Shown here: positions 54,533 to 57,175 of the stretch, in pieces | How the letters are laid out: each line of letters begins with the position of its first letter | Numbering within the stretch: position 1 is the first letter of the stretch | Assembly: GCA_035222895.1 (NCBI GenBank) | Contig: JAVYIG010009933.1 | Location: forward strand, 1 to 64,000 | DNA: 64,000 nt | Direction of reading: 5' to 3' | From: Strongylocentrotus droebachiensis | Lineage: Eukaryota; Echinodermata; Echinoidea; Camarodonta; Strongylocentrotidae | Notes under the pieces: generated by a model | What the model saw: only the letters and a program-made list of their open reading frames with translations | Databases searched by the model: none | Told to the model about the DNA's origin: nothing | Made by a program: the position numbers and the translations under genes

Positions 54533-55140
54533 GTTTCACACCCCCCTTGCGCCCCACTAACTAACGACCCCTAAATACCTAACCATCAATTAACTGCGAT
54601 TCTGTACATCTATTGATGTATAATTTGCTTTGACGTGACTGTCCTTAATTACGCCCTTGGGCGGTCATGCGCCAGCTCTGTAGAGCAATCTAAACAACAA
54701 AAATACAATAATTGAATGAAAAAGGTGTATATACGGTCGTAAATAAAAGCGTTGTGACGCAGGCTGTGGGCTGCAGACTCTCTCCCGATGAACTTTTGAG
54801 TGAGTGAAACAACCATCACCTTCTGCTTGTGCGGCGAAGTTACTTCCATGTTCAATTAATAATGTGCCCAGAATGACTATATATATTACGCTTTTAAACT
54901 ACACACAATGCTGTTGTCTGTAGTCATTAATAAACGCCAGGCTGAACAGTGTTTTTTTTTTATGACGCGCCTCTCGTCATTTTGTTTTTATAATAATGAT
55001 GTTCATTTTGAAAGGGTAAAGGTAGTGAATGTAAATGAATCAATGTTTTACTCACCATTAGACGAACCAGAATAACTGATGATTACAATGAAGGATGACA
55101 GAAGAAGAACAGATAGACGAGATCCCCTATAGCAAATCAT
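6363..55140 (-). CDS. Giant mosaic LRR-type G-protein-coupled receptor (GRL101/LGR-like), 49 exons
   Basis: Predicted cell-surface receptor of about 2,734 residues, assembled by joining minus-strand open segments at GT/AG junctions; all junctions agree in phase and the 8,205 coding bases divide by three. Coding exons, 5' to 3': 55140-55056, 54255-54097, 49629-49516, 47705-47583, 47056-46946, 46447-46154, 45437-45396, 44868-44708, 43347-43180, 42274-42130, 41870-41698, 40436-40299, 39820-39676, 38864-38677, 38248-38081, 37390-37243, 36837-36445, 35498-35376, 34933-34764, 33982-33832, 33333-33171, 32682-32441, 32001-31636, 31059-30625, 29979-29767, 28984-28900, 28411-28263, 24853-24809, 24381-24187, 23520-23362, 22337-22215, 21775-21632, 18441-18325, 17891-17775, 16883-16752, 16553-16437, 16101-15985, 15421-15310, 14892-14770, 14134-14063, 13496-13425, 12911-12840, 12283-12212, 11805-11734, 10200-10129, 9131-8384, 8112-7803, 7481-7267, 6509-6363. 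LDLa repeats followed by LRRs and a rhodopsin-type 7TM are known from snail GRL101 and from relaxin receptors. The added kringle, PAN, discoidin, lectin and CUB modules are what I read here. The ligand is unknown. Individual exon edges are predictions; the weakest are the last two introns. Confidence 0.9.
6590..6745 (-). mobile_element. tRNA-derived SINE
   Basis: The minus strand begins like a tRNA: GCGATAGCTCAGTAGGTAG (A box) then GTGACCCGGGTTCGAAACC (B box). A non-tRNA body follows with GGTGCCCTTTGGTAAGGC, ATTAATCCTCATTACCAGGT. No acceptor-stem pairing or CCA context is visible, so this is a SINE, not a tRNA gene. It lies in the last receptor intron. Confidence 0.75.
7803..9131 (-). CDS. 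Receptor exons 46-47: hinge and seven-transmembrane domain
   Basis: Exon 9131-8384 opens with the hinge [13 protein letters not shown] and [17 protein letters not shown], typical of LGR/GRL101 receptors. It then encodes TM1 (FIGNIFVII), TM2 ([11 protein letters not shown]), TM3 ending [12 protein letters not shown] (DRF in place of DRY), TM4, extracellular loop 2 (GVCLALPL) and TM5. Exon 8112-7803 has TM6 ([13 protein letters not shown]), TM7 ([13 protein letters not shown]) and a Ser/Gly-rich tail. The second exon either reads through to TAG at 7800-7798 or is spliced at GTTAGG right before it. It should couple to G proteins; which one cannot be told. Confidence 0.93.
9383..9981. mobile_element. 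Foldback element with a SINE remnant in the loop
   Basis: Long arms in inverted orientation: 9427-9545 pairs with 9750-9861 (ACTGTTGGTCATAAAGGTGG against its complement, through AGTATACATTCTCAGATTTT). Farther out, CGCGAACTTTGCAA at 9383 pairs with TTGCAAAGTTCGCG at 9968. The loop (about 9,556-9,745) contains a decayed SINE. It lies in the intron just upstream of the 7TM exon. Confidence 0.85.
9605..9748 (-). mobile_element. Decayed copy of the same SINE
   Basis: The block TAATGAGGATTAATGCCTCG, followed by AAAAGGGCAC, matches the body of the SINE at 6.6-6.7 kb in the same orientation. The tRNA-like end near 9,690-9,745 is barely recognisable. It sits in the loop of the foldback element. Confidence 0.6.
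10129..14134 (-). CDS. Receptor exons 40-45: six one-repeat leucine-rich exons
   Basis: Six exons (14134-14063, 13496-13425, 12911-12840, 12283-12212, 11805-11734, 10200-10129) are each exactly 72 bp, phase 2-2, one 24-residue LRR per exon. Examples: [80 protein letters not shown]. The repeat with [20 protein letters not shown] lacks the usual N. One LRR per 72-bp exon is the classic LGR gene layout. The LRR solenoid is the expected ligand-binding surface. Confidence 0.92.
10492..10615. repeat. 18-bp perfect inverted repeat around a tRNA-like B box
   Basis: GTTTGAACATATTTGTGG at 10492-10509 and its exact complement at 10598-10615, about 88 bases apart. The right arm abuts GGCGGGATTTGAACC, whose complement GGTTCAAATCCCGCC fits a Pol III B box. 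It could be a decayed SINE or a small foldback. Confidence 0.6.
13786..13981. mobile_element. MITE family B, copy 1 (TTAA-flanked)
   Basis: A 196-bp element with TTAA at both edges. The terminal inverted repeats are AGCCCCATTGCACTA and TAGTGCAGTGGGGCT, with one mismatch. The inside includes GGTCACTGACAGGTGGTTA and AACATAAGAAAAAGGGGAC, shared with the copy at 53.7 kb. It sits in an intron between two LRR exons. Confidence 0.85.
14770..15421 (-). CDS. Receptor exons 38-39: LRR N-terminal cap and first repeats
   Basis: Exon 15421-15310 encodes the cysteine-rich cap [17 protein letters not shown], then IPTDARR leading into LRR. Here the phase switches from 1 to 2. Exon 14892-14770 (phase 2-2) encodes a weaker repeat-like stretch (IIANVSQN, then [15 protein letters not shown]). 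The N-terminal cap shows that the leucine-rich solenoid starts immediately after the LDLa array. Confidence 0.8.
15640..15960. repeat. Long (CT)n-rich tract
   Basis: About 320 bases of CT-rich repeats with an internal larger repeat (CTTACTAAGTCTCTCCTTCT appears twice, near 15,665 and 15,830). It lies next to the donor of the last LDLa exon; on the receptor's coding strand it is (GA)n. Confidence 0.95.
15985..16101 (-). CDS. Receptor exon 37: LDL-receptor class A repeat 7
   Basis: A 39-codon symmetrical phase-1 exon reading [18 protein letters not shown] and [17 protein letters not shown]. It is the last LDLa repeat before the leucine-rich region. Six cysteines and the DGDDE cage are intact. 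A long CT-rich tract (15,640-15,955) lies directly beyond its donor. Confidence 0.94.
16437..16553 (-). CDS. Receptor exon 36: LDL-receptor class A repeat 6
   Basis: A 39-codon symmetrical phase-1 exon reading [17 protein letters not shown] and [16 protein letters not shown]. It has six cysteines and an intact acidic calcium site ([13 protein letters not shown]). Confidence 0.94.
16752..16883 (-). CDS. Receptor exon 35: divergent LDL-receptor class A-like repeat 5
   Basis: A 44-codon symmetrical phase-1 exon between two ordinary LDLa exons. It reads [19 protein letters not shown] and [13 protein letters not shown]. Only four cysteines remain, and the DGSDE calcium cage is missing. By position the lost cysteines are the first and third, which pair with each other in normal LDLa repeats. 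The exon length, phase and place in the array argue that it is a decayed or respecialised LDLa module. Confidence 0.75.
17775..17891 (-). CDS. Receptor exon 34: LDL-receptor class A repeat 4
   Basis: A 39-codon symmetrical phase-1 exon reading [18 protein letters not shown] and [19 protein letters not shown]. Six cysteines are present. The spacing between the fifth cysteine and the DE pair is one or two residues longer than usual (RGLNKEDE). Confidence 0.93.
18031..18167. repeat. (CT)n tract with poly-C interruption
   Basis: CT repeats interrupted by TTCTTCTTCT and a run of C at about 18,085-18,096. It lies in the intron between LDLa exons 3 and 4, reads (GA)n on the coding strand, and creates false open frames on both strands. 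Confidence 0.95.
18325..18441 (-). CDS. Receptor exon 33: LDL-receptor class A repeat 3
   Basis: A 39-codon symmetrical phase-1 exon reading [16 protein letters not shown] and [16 protein letters not shown]. It is a canonical repeat with the VDGSDEE calcium cage. It sits beyond a 3.2 kb intron (18,442-21,631) that holds a LINE fragment, a MITE and CT tracts. Confidence 0.95.
19129..19500 (-). pseudogene. LINE reverse-transcriptase C-terminal fragment
   Basis: The minus-strand frame contains [51 protein letters not shown] and a GRRSRGRRR stretch. This LRRM..W..x..NEEVL...G..R..L...R...GH..R pattern is the familiar end of many LINE polymerases. The upstream frame is closed by a TAA a few codons before, so this is a broken remnant inside a receptor intron. 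A (CT)n tract abuts its 3' end. Confidence 0.75.
19786..19942. repeat. Poly-C and (CT)n tract
   Basis: A run of C near 19,790-19,802, then CT-rich repeats broken by a TATATATA patch, inside the large intron between LDLa exons 2 and 3. A separate short (CT)n lies at 19,108-19,132. Confidence 0.9.
20831..21215. mobile_element. MITE family A, copy 2
   Basis: A 385-bp copy in the intron between LDLa repeats 2 and 3. The left end is TTAA then AGATAAAGGTGAGTTCTGG; the right end is CCAGAACTCAAGTTTATCT followed by TTAT, a one-base change from TTAA. It is very close in sequence to copy 3 (35.8 kb), including the right half with CTCATTACTCAG. Confidence 0.85.
21632..21775 (-). CDS. Receptor exon 32: LDL-receptor class A repeat 2
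   Basis: A symmetrical phase-1 exon of 48 codons with a short acidic lead ([11 protein letters not shown]). The repeat reads [18 protein letters not shown] and [17 protein letters not shown]. Six cysteines are kept. The calcium site is nearly standard ([14 protein letters not shown]). Confidence 0.93.
22215..22337 (-). CDS. Receptor exon 31: LDL-receptor class A repeat 1
   Basis: A symmetrical phase-1 exon of 41 codons. It reads [17 protein letters not shown] and [17 protein letters not shown], with all six cysteines and the acidic calcium site (CDG...GEDE). LDLa repeats are calcium-stabilised ligand-binding modules; in relaxin receptors and GRL101 they precede the LRR domain, as here. Confidence 0.93.
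23362..24381 (-). CDS. Receptor exons 29-30: C-type lectin-like domain 4 (divergent)
   Basis: Exons 24381-24187 and 23520-23362 encode residues about 1633-1750. The start is [20 protein letters not shown] followed by [15 protein letters not shown] and TYVLGLLW; the end is [18 protein letters not shown] and SMCYFVV. The cysteine spacing and the WQLVERDC...C ending fit a CTLD, but the central WxGL-type core is weak (VLGLLW). The first exon is read in a different frame from its longest open frame, and phase plus motif decide. Confidence 0.75.
24809..24853 (-). CDS. Receptor exon 28: 15-codon micro-exon linker
   Basis: A 45-bp phase-1 exon with TTCCAG acceptor and GTAAAA donor encoding [15 protein letters not shown], a polar linker between the third and fourth lectin-like domains. 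Skipping it keeps the frame. Support is limited to splice sites and phase; it has no recognisable motif. The intron upstream of it is the 3.4 kb one holding the FoxQ2 gene. Confidence 0.55.
25959..25966 (+). promoter_or_regulatory. TATA box of the FoxQ2-like gene
   Basis: CTATAAAG lies about 90 bases before the FoxQ2 start codon, which would place transcription start near 25,990 and give a 5' leader of about 65 bases. It is the only good TATA element in the few hundred bases upstream. It shows that the nested gene has its own promoter. Assignment is from position and consensus only. Confidence 0.6.
26055..27047 (+). CDS. foxQ2: FoxQ2-like forkhead transcription factor, single exon
   Basis: A 330-residue intronless nuclear DNA-binding protein. 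The forkhead domain spans about residues 74-168: [13 protein letters not shown], then [20 protein letters not shown] and [14 protein letters not shown], followed by the basic patch [11 protein letters not shown]. The [17 protein letters not shown] and RRRQARRR motifs point to FoxQ2 rather than FoxC, FoxL or FoxA. The start FSIENLAQ resembles the EH1 Groucho-binding motif described in FoxQ2 proteins. The C-terminal half is rich in Pro, Ser and Tyr. In other animals FoxQ2 acts in anterior/apical neuroectoderm patterning. The gene lies on the plus strand within a receptor intron (24,854-28,262) and has its own TATA box. The subfamily call comes from recalled motifs; a tree would settle it. Confidence 0.88.
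   Translation: MTLFSIENLAQSDSKPNRFSPEIRYHPKMKVLVQQEEQTSERPSSTESSIGALSPSDNTSSGASSICDSPPSTKKPPHSYIALIAMAIINSQDKHLLLCDIYEYIMKRFPFFKDNERSWRNSIRHNLSLNECFIKAGRSGDGRGHFWAIHPANLEDFARGDYRRRQARRRARSVSYSPYAYPSAIPSPIHPAYIPMTYAHYPDMISKSQLAMLPGMHPIPLNTTPYHPVSAALFTPPAIPSSHPYCFPAAVPATYRPDIAEKIPLTIQSSAYSNPMTSTMNSSTTTIDAAGYRIAHRVNPTFLYPPYSKPSSPPSMIPSSVPAWSSMGSC
27370..27681. repeat. 35-bp minisatellite, about nine copies
   Basis: About nine head-to-tail copies of a 35-bp unit containing GAGCGATCTGTGACAGTG. Copies differ mainly in a short window after GAAAGTG (TTATTAGGTGA, CTATTAGTCTA, TAATTAGATGG, TTATTAGTTTA types). Similar types cluster together, and the last three copies are the same type, as in unequal exchange. 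It lies about 320 bases 3' of the FoxQ2 stop codon. Confidence 0.95.
27776..27815. repeat. (CT)n microsatellite
   Basis: A pure CT run about 100 bases beyond the 35-bp minisatellite, in the FoxQ2-hosting intron. Confidence 0.95.
28263..29979 (-). CDS. Receptor exons 25-27: C-type lectin-like domain 3
   Basis: Exons 29979-29767, 28984-28900 and 28411-28263, phases 1-1-2-1, residues about 1469-1617. The domain opens [17 protein letters not shown], with [20 protein letters not shown], then NTYIG joined across the splice to [20 protein letters not shown] and ADW. It closes with [24 protein letters not shown]. This is a full CTLD with WEDGxxLxYxxW; a complete EPN/QPD motif is not seen. Confidence 0.88.
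29411..29440. repeat. (ATT)n microsatellite
   Basis: About ten uninterrupted ATT units in the intron between CTLD exons 25 and 26. Confidence 0.95.
30625..31059 (-). CDS. Receptor exon 24: CUB domain 3
   Basis: A symmetrical phase-1 exon of 145 codons, residues about 1324-1468. After a cysteine-bearing lead ([16 protein letters not shown]), it has [52 protein letters not shown] and [13 protein letters not shown] used the downstream CAG/GTAACA donor; the competing GTACAG six bases upstream would remove two codons without changing frame. Confidence 0.9.
31126..31146. repeat. Poly-C run
   Basis: About twenty consecutive C, just past the acceptor of CUB exon 24; on the coding strand this is a G run that could form a quadruplex. 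Similar shorter runs lie near 28,070, 35,281, 40,921, 45,000 and 51,500. Confidence 0.85.
31636..32001 (-). CDS. Receptor exon 23: CUB domain 2
   Basis: A symmetrical phase-1 exon of 122 codons, residues about 1202-1323. It reads [57 protein letters not shown] and GFNLVYNTT. These are the family landmarks: SG-SI opening, four cysteines, the LxFxxFDIE strand, and the final GFxxxY. The acidic residues expected for calcium binding are partly kept (FDIEG, CIDHV). Confidence 0.9.
32441..33333 (-). CDS. Receptor exons 21-22: CUB domain 1 (split, divergent)
   Basis: Exons 33333-33171 (ends phase 2) and 32682-32441 encode residues about 1067-1201. The first half reads [20 protein letters not shown], the typical CUB opening of a glycine-rich strand, tyrosine-proline turn and cysteine. 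The second half has [22 protein letters not shown] and VVSIELS. It is the most divergent of the three CUBs and the only one interrupted by an intron. Confidence 0.72.
32860..33110. repeat. Degenerate AAT/GAT trinucleotide-rich stretch
   Basis: AATAAT, GATAAT and similar units fill most of the intron between the two exons of CUB domain 1. It is a low-complexity region with no genes. Confidence 0.8.
33832..34933 (-). CDS. Receptor exons 19-20: C-type lectin-like domain 2
   Basis: Exons 34933-34764 and 33982-33832 encode residues about 960-1066. CTLD features: [20 protein letters not shown] in the first half with AIQSRLAN after it, then [14 protein letters not shown] and a closing [14 protein letters not shown]. 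The ITWSEA..C helix and the final C-x5-FIC strand are typical. It is short and lacks EPN/QPD and WND motifs, so it probably is a protein-binding rather than a sugar-binding version. Confidence 0.75.
35376..35498 (-). CDS. Receptor exon 18: calcium-binding EGF-like domain
   Basis: A symmetrical phase-1 exon of 41 codons, residues about 919-959. It starts [16 protein letters not shown] and continues [18 protein letters not shown], ending CV. The DIDEC start, the N and Y of the hydroxylation-type motif (C-x-N-x4-Y-x-C pattern) and six cysteines mark a calcium-binding EGF module. It separates two lectin-like domains and probably stiffens the stalk. Confidence 0.9.
35849..36238. mobile_element. 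MITE family A, copy 3 (intact ends)
   Basis: A 390-bp copy with perfect TTAA flanks and near-perfect terminal inverted repeats AGATAAACTTGAGTTCTGG and CCAGAACTCAAGTTTATCT. It lies in the intron between the EGF exon and the first CTLD exon. Its ends are the best preserved of the four copies. Confidence 0.9.
36285..36388 (-). mobile_element. SINE head fragment
   Basis: On the minus strand, GTCGAGTGGTTAAAACACTT and GGCCATGGGTTCGATAG form the A-box and B-box regions of the 41.3-kb SINE type. It ends shortly after, directly next to MITE family A copy 3. Confidence 0.6.
36445..36837 (-). CDS. Receptor exon 17: C-type lectin-like domain 1
   Basis: A single symmetrical phase-1 exon of 131 codons, residues about 788-918. 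CTLD pattern: [18 protein letters not shown], a cysteine in the first helix (GACSDIF), the central [18 protein letters not shown], then [17 protein letters not shown] and TLCEI. The EPN/QPD and WND sugar-calcium motifs are absent, so calcium-dependent sugar binding is unlikely. It is the only CTLD here held in one exon. Confidence 0.8.
37243..38864 (-). CDS. Receptor exons 14-16: discoidin (F5/8 type C) domain 3
   Basis: Exons 38864-38677, 38248-38081 and 37390-37243, phases 1-0-0-1, residues about 620-787. Motifs: [27 protein letters not shown] at the junction, [40 protein letters not shown] strand (here [10 protein letters not shown]), [19 protein letters not shown] and GCPL. This is the closest of the three to the family consensus. 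The exon 14 acceptor was chosen upstream of a competing AG to keep phase and the first cysteine. Confidence 0.88.
39676..41870 (-). CDS. Receptor exons 11-13: discoidin (F5/8 type C) domain 2
   Basis: Exons 41870-41698, 40436-40299 and 39820-39676, again phases 1-0-0-1, residues about 468-619. Motifs: [27 protein letters not shown] at the junction, [46 protein letters not shown] and a closing GC. It carries the full pattern of the family with strands and ends in the same places as domain 1, supporting duplication of a three-exon unit. Confidence 0.88.
41275..41600 (+). mobile_element. tRNA-derived SINE with (ATT)n tail
   Basis: The tRNA-like head has GTATTCGAGTGGTTTAAGCA (A-box region) and GGTCATGGGTTCGATCCCCG (B box at 41,324). 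A body of about 230 bases ends TAAAGCGCTCGGAGACGG, then AAGCGCTATATAAATCC and a (ATT)n tail. The GCGCTATATAAAT-plus-ATT tail is a common LINE-mobilised SINE ending. It lies in an intron between discoidin exons 11 and 12. Confidence 0.8.
42010..42112. repeat. (CT)n tract
   Basis: CT repeats with CACTCACT interruptions and a TATC tail, directly beyond the donor of discoidin exon 10. Confidence 0.95.
42130..44868 (-). CDS. Receptor exons 8-10: discoidin (F5/8 type C) domain 1
   Basis: Exons 44868-44708, 43347-43180 and 42274-42130 with phases 1-0-0-1, residues about 310-467. Motifs: an opening cysteine (AECPLPL), [18 protein letters not shown] at the first junction, ITGLVTRGN, a central [13 protein letters not shown], the EATCNTTIF strand, then [13 protein letters not shown] and a closing GCLDN. 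The FKVDYS and RILPETW strands are family signatures. Discoidin domains bind phospholipids, glycans or collagen through loop tips. Confidence 0.88.
43765..43842 (+). mobile_element. SINE 3' tail fragment
   Basis: AGAGCGCTTAGGGACATG, then GTTATGCGCTATACAAGAAC and (ATT)n resemble the 3' tail of the 41.3-kb SINE. No head is visible. A similar ending (ACGGCGCTATAGAAATGCC then TATTATT) occurs near 50,925-50,965. Confidence 0.5.
44578..44676. repeat. CAT/CATCAT trinucleotide tract
   Basis: Imperfect CAT repeats with GTCGTC, about 30 bases past the donor of discoidin exon 8. It extends the open frame artificially into an Asp/Met-rich peptide that I reject as coding. Confidence 0.9.
45396..45437 (-). 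CDS. Receptor exon 7: 14-codon micro-exon linker
   Basis: A 42-bp exon with clean TTTACAG acceptor and GTGAA donor encodes [14 protein letters not shown]. It links the PAN domain to the first discoidin domain. It is symmetrical in phase 1, so skipping it would keep the frame. I include it because phase and splice sites fit and it adds one cysteine just before the discoidin's own first cysteine. It could be an alternatively used exon. Confidence 0.65.
45790..45840. repeat. (CA)n microsatellite
   Basis: CAGA repeats passing into about twenty CA units. Located in the intron between PAN exon 6 and micro-exon 7. Confidence 0.95.
46154..46447 (-). CDS. Receptor exon 6: PAN/apple-like domain
   Basis: A single symmetrical phase-1 exon of 98 codons, residues about 198-295. 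It reads as a PAN/apple module: a lead strand with [10 protein letters not shown], then the helix [10 protein letters not shown], followed by SFSCLSVKF and RRCTLS. The C-x3-C helix and the later cysteine pair are the family signature. PAN domains bind proteins or sugars and commonly sit next to kringles, as in plasminogen and HGF, which matches the neighbouring kringles. Confidence 0.8.
46516..46652. repeat. (CT)n tract with poly-C start
   Basis: A C run then CT repeats, about 70 bases beyond the PAN exon acceptor. It reads (GA)n on the coding strand. Confidence 0.95.
46946..47705 (-). CDS. Receptor exons 4-5: kringle domain 2
   Basis: Exons 47705-47583 and 47056-46946 encode residues about 120-197. 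This is a canonical six-cysteine kringle: [37 protein letters not shown] and DEC. The exon 4 acceptor is set 16 bases upstream of a competing AG, because only that choice keeps phase 1 and supplies the first cysteine. The split falls in the middle of the domain, as in kringle 1, which suggests the pair arose by tandem duplication. Confidence 0.85.
47747..47778. repeat. (GAT)n microsatellite
   Basis: About ten GAT units close to the acceptor of kringle exon 4, continuing into imperfect AAT/ATT sequence to about 47,940. Confidence 0.9.
48770..49320. repeat. Imperfect direct duplication, about 0.25-0.3 kb period
   Basis: ATACATCAATAAAGTG followed by GTTCT, and ATGCTGGTATTAACAAAA, occur at about 48,925-48,985 and again at about 49,222-49,285. 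TTATATCTCTAAGATAAACG near 48,773 has a partner TTATATTTCTAAGATATACG near 49,030. This suggests a decayed tandem duplication in the intron between kringle exons 3 and 4. Confidence 0.6.
49384..49482. repeat. Hexamer repeat (TTTACR)n
   Basis: About sixteen copies of TTTACG or TTTACA with occasional TTTAAA, directly beyond the donor of kringle exon 3. It is a 6-bp microsatellite, not a telomeric repeat. Confidence 0.9.
49516..54255 (-). CDS. Receptor exons 2-3: kringle domain 1 (divergent)
   Basis: Two phase-1 exons (54255-54097 and 49629-49516) encode residues about 29-119. Kringle hallmarks are a first cysteine followed by an aromatic/glycine stretch ([11 protein letters not shown]), then NHCRV and the PWCYM motif, ending GFCHLNTCA. 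It has eight cysteines rather than the usual six; the extra pair lies in the segment with RSCVLT, LDCKYC. Kringles are disulfide-bonded protein-binding modules. The intervening 4.5 kb intron carries two MITEs and CT-rich repeats. Confidence 0.8.
50880..50970 (+). mobile_element. SINE 3' tail fragment
   Basis: AAATGCGCCTCGCAATGG then GACGGCGCTATAGAAATG and ATTATTATT make a second isolated SINE tail, in the intron between kringle exons 2 and 3. The head is missing or too decayed to see. Confidence 0.5.
51498..51845. repeat. Long poly-C / (CT)n / (CA)n tract
   Basis: A C run followed by about 330 bases of CT-rich repeats with a CA block near 51,650-51,667 and repeated CACACACCCTCTTCC segments. 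It lies in the long intron between kringle exons 2 and 3. Confidence 0.95.
53131..53377. mobile_element. MITE family D: perfect-ended 247-bp inverted-repeat element
   Basis: The ends are a perfect inverted repeat over more than 20 bases: ATGGCCCGTATTCTGAAGTC at the left and its exact complement at the right. The inside is made of repeated AAACCTGGGTTTA/TAAACCTAGG blocks, many themselves inverted, so the strand could fold into a long hairpin. No coding capacity. Confidence 0.85.
53374..53403. repeat. Perfect 30-bp palindrome
   Basis: CCATGGAGTTACTAG is followed without spacer by its exact reverse complement. The left four bases overlap the right end of the family D MITE. A palindrome with no loop and no mismatch this long is uncommon by chance. 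Confidence 0.9.
53747..53944. mobile_element. MITE family B, copy 2
   Basis: A 198-bp copy with TTAA at both edges and more decayed terminal repeats (AAGCCTGTCTGCACTA and AAGTGCAGTCCCGCT). It shares the internal stretches TTAGACCTCCCCGCGTGG and AACATAAGAAAAAGGGGAC with copy 1. It is in the long intron between kringle exons 2 and 3. Confidence 0.8.
54440..54532. repeat. (CT)n microsatellite
   Basis: A long nearly pure CT run in the first receptor intron. Confidence 0.95.
55056..55140 (-). CDS. Receptor exon 1: signal peptide
   Basis: The start codon is at 55140-55138. The exon encodes 28 codons plus one base and begins [17 protein letters not shown], a short basic start followed by a long hydrophobic core, then small polar residues (SYSGSSN) suited to signal-peptidase cleavage. 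The donor is GTGAGT. Phase 1 at its end matches exon 2. I chose this start because it gives a secretory leader directly ahead of the first extracellular domain. I recognise no promoter upstream. Confidence 0.8.
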
Positions 55141-55803
55141 TGTGATCAGTTATTCCTGCATGGTCCATAAACGTGTAAACATTCAAACTTTGCTTTCTGT
55201 TTCGATAATTATTGTTCCTCATGAAAACAGAATACCATAGTCCAAATTGACTTTGAAGAAAAAAATGTGTCGAGACGTAAGTCAGATCAGCCTCACTGAG
55301 TAACACGCAATGATGTGTTGAATTCATAAAAACTGATGTAAAATGATCACATACTGTCTTCAAAAAGTACTGTATCGAATGTAGCCAAAAGTAATCAAAT
55401 GCGATCTATGAGAATAATGGTATAATTCCCCTCTTATTGGTATCAATATGTGTACATCCATGCGTGCCCGATCGCGCAGATCCAGCTAGTGCCATCCCCT
55501 ACCACTGCAAAGAGTCTCACTGAAGCGAACTCAAGGTTCGTCTGCTATTTGTGGTCATGAAAGCATGCAAAGAGACACAACACGGATTTTTTTTCCCTTT
55601 CTGCCAGTGTGATGTTACGGAACGATTCCCCTTTGGAGTCTGATATAGAATTGTCTGAGCAATCATTAATATCCCATTCCAAGGTCATAAAGAATTACAG
55701 TTGTTGTCAAAAAGTTCGACCTTTACATTGCTTGTTTTGAGTACTATTGCTCGTTCTGTTTTAAACGCTTCTGATGAGTGCGTATCATCAGAAAAACACC
55801 CTT

Positions 55804-56326
55804 TTACAGGGAAAGTCCACCCTGATAAAAAATTGGTTTCAATAAAAGTAGTAAAATGAGAGGAACAAATTTATGAAAGTTTGACCAGTATCCGCTTTAA
55901 AAAAAGGAAAGTTATGAATTGTTTATGTTGTCATAATTATGTGAAACACAAATTGGCAACACTGTGACGTATTTTGTGAGCTCCCCTCCAATTTGCTCTG
56001 TACAGAAAATGTCATAAACTTTCATTTTCTCAGAAATTGATGACGAAATAGATTTGTTTCAAACAGGAGCTGTATAAAAACATTTTTTAAATAATTATAA
56101 TTAGGATGAAAGTATGATGGAACATTTCCATAGAACAGGGTAAATGGGAGGGGAGCTCGCAAGATACGCCACAGAGTTGTCAATATGTGTTTGATTGATT
56201 ACATCTTCAAAAATGCAAAATATTCGTATGTCTAATCGATTTTTGCTGAAATTACCACCGACCTGTGTCTCGAATGTATCTACTTCTATTAAAACCAACT
56301 TAAATCAGGGTTGACTTCCCCTTTAA
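55804..56326. mobile_element. MITE family C (TTAA-type)
   Basis: A 523-bp element with long terminal inverted repeats: ACAGGGAAAGTCCACCCTGA at the left and TCAGGGTTGACTTCCCCTTT at the right. The right edge is TTAA; the left has TTAC. The middle contains GGCAACACTGTGACGTAT and, inverted near the right side, ATACGCCACAGAGTTGTC, so the element is largely a palindrome. No coding capacity. Confidence 0.8.
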
Positions 56327-56994
56327 AATGTTAAAGTCTTTCTTAGGCGATTAATCGTTTAGGACATCGTTTTTCAACCGGAATGCCGCAAGACTTATCT
56401 AGGGGTGCCGCGAGAGAAATTTAGCTATATACATGCAGTGCGTCCCAGAAAAAACGAAACCGAGAACTATTGATGTTTTATCATAACTTAGTCACATTTA
56501 TAATTAATAAATGACACATATCTGGAAAACTTAGATCCTCCTCTTTCATTTGATCCAACGCATATAATGCCTATTTTACGCACGAGTGATTAAAATCAAT
56601 TAGAAGAGAGGAAACCAAAAAGTCATTTGGCGGACGGTATCTGAATTTCAAAGAGAAAATCACATTTCTAGAAAGTTGAGTTTCTGTCCTTTCATATGAG
56701 ACCTCAATCAGGAAAAATAAGCAAGGAATGACAAAGTTTGTTTAAAGTAGTGCTTGCATTTTCATAATTTTATCAAACGAATTCGTTTTCACTGGCTGCT
56801 TTTCGTAGCAACGAGCAGAATTGACAAAAGACTTAACTCCGTTTCTTTGACAATCAGCCATGCATGAAGTCTTTCGTCTACAATAGTTCTGAGAAGAATA
56901 ATTTTAAAAAATCACCAACAAAAATATTGCCACAATCATTTCATTAAAAAAGGTAAGAAAGCAAATTATTCAAACTTTATGATCAGTGGTGTAA

Positions 56995-57175
56995 TACTAC
57001 AACGATACTACTACTACTGGTATAGACTACTGCTACTGCCGTACTACTACTTCCACTTCTTCTTCTTCTACTACTACTACTACTACCCACTACCACTACT
57101 ACTACTACCACTACTATACTACTACTACCCACTACCACTACTACTACTACCACTACTATACTACTACTAATATTA
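56995..57175. repeat. (TAC)n-type trinucleotide repeat
   Basis: ACTACTACT-rich stretch with a duplicated segment of about 42 bases (CCACTACCACTACTACTACT... occurs twice). Intergenic, non-coding. Confidence 0.9.
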
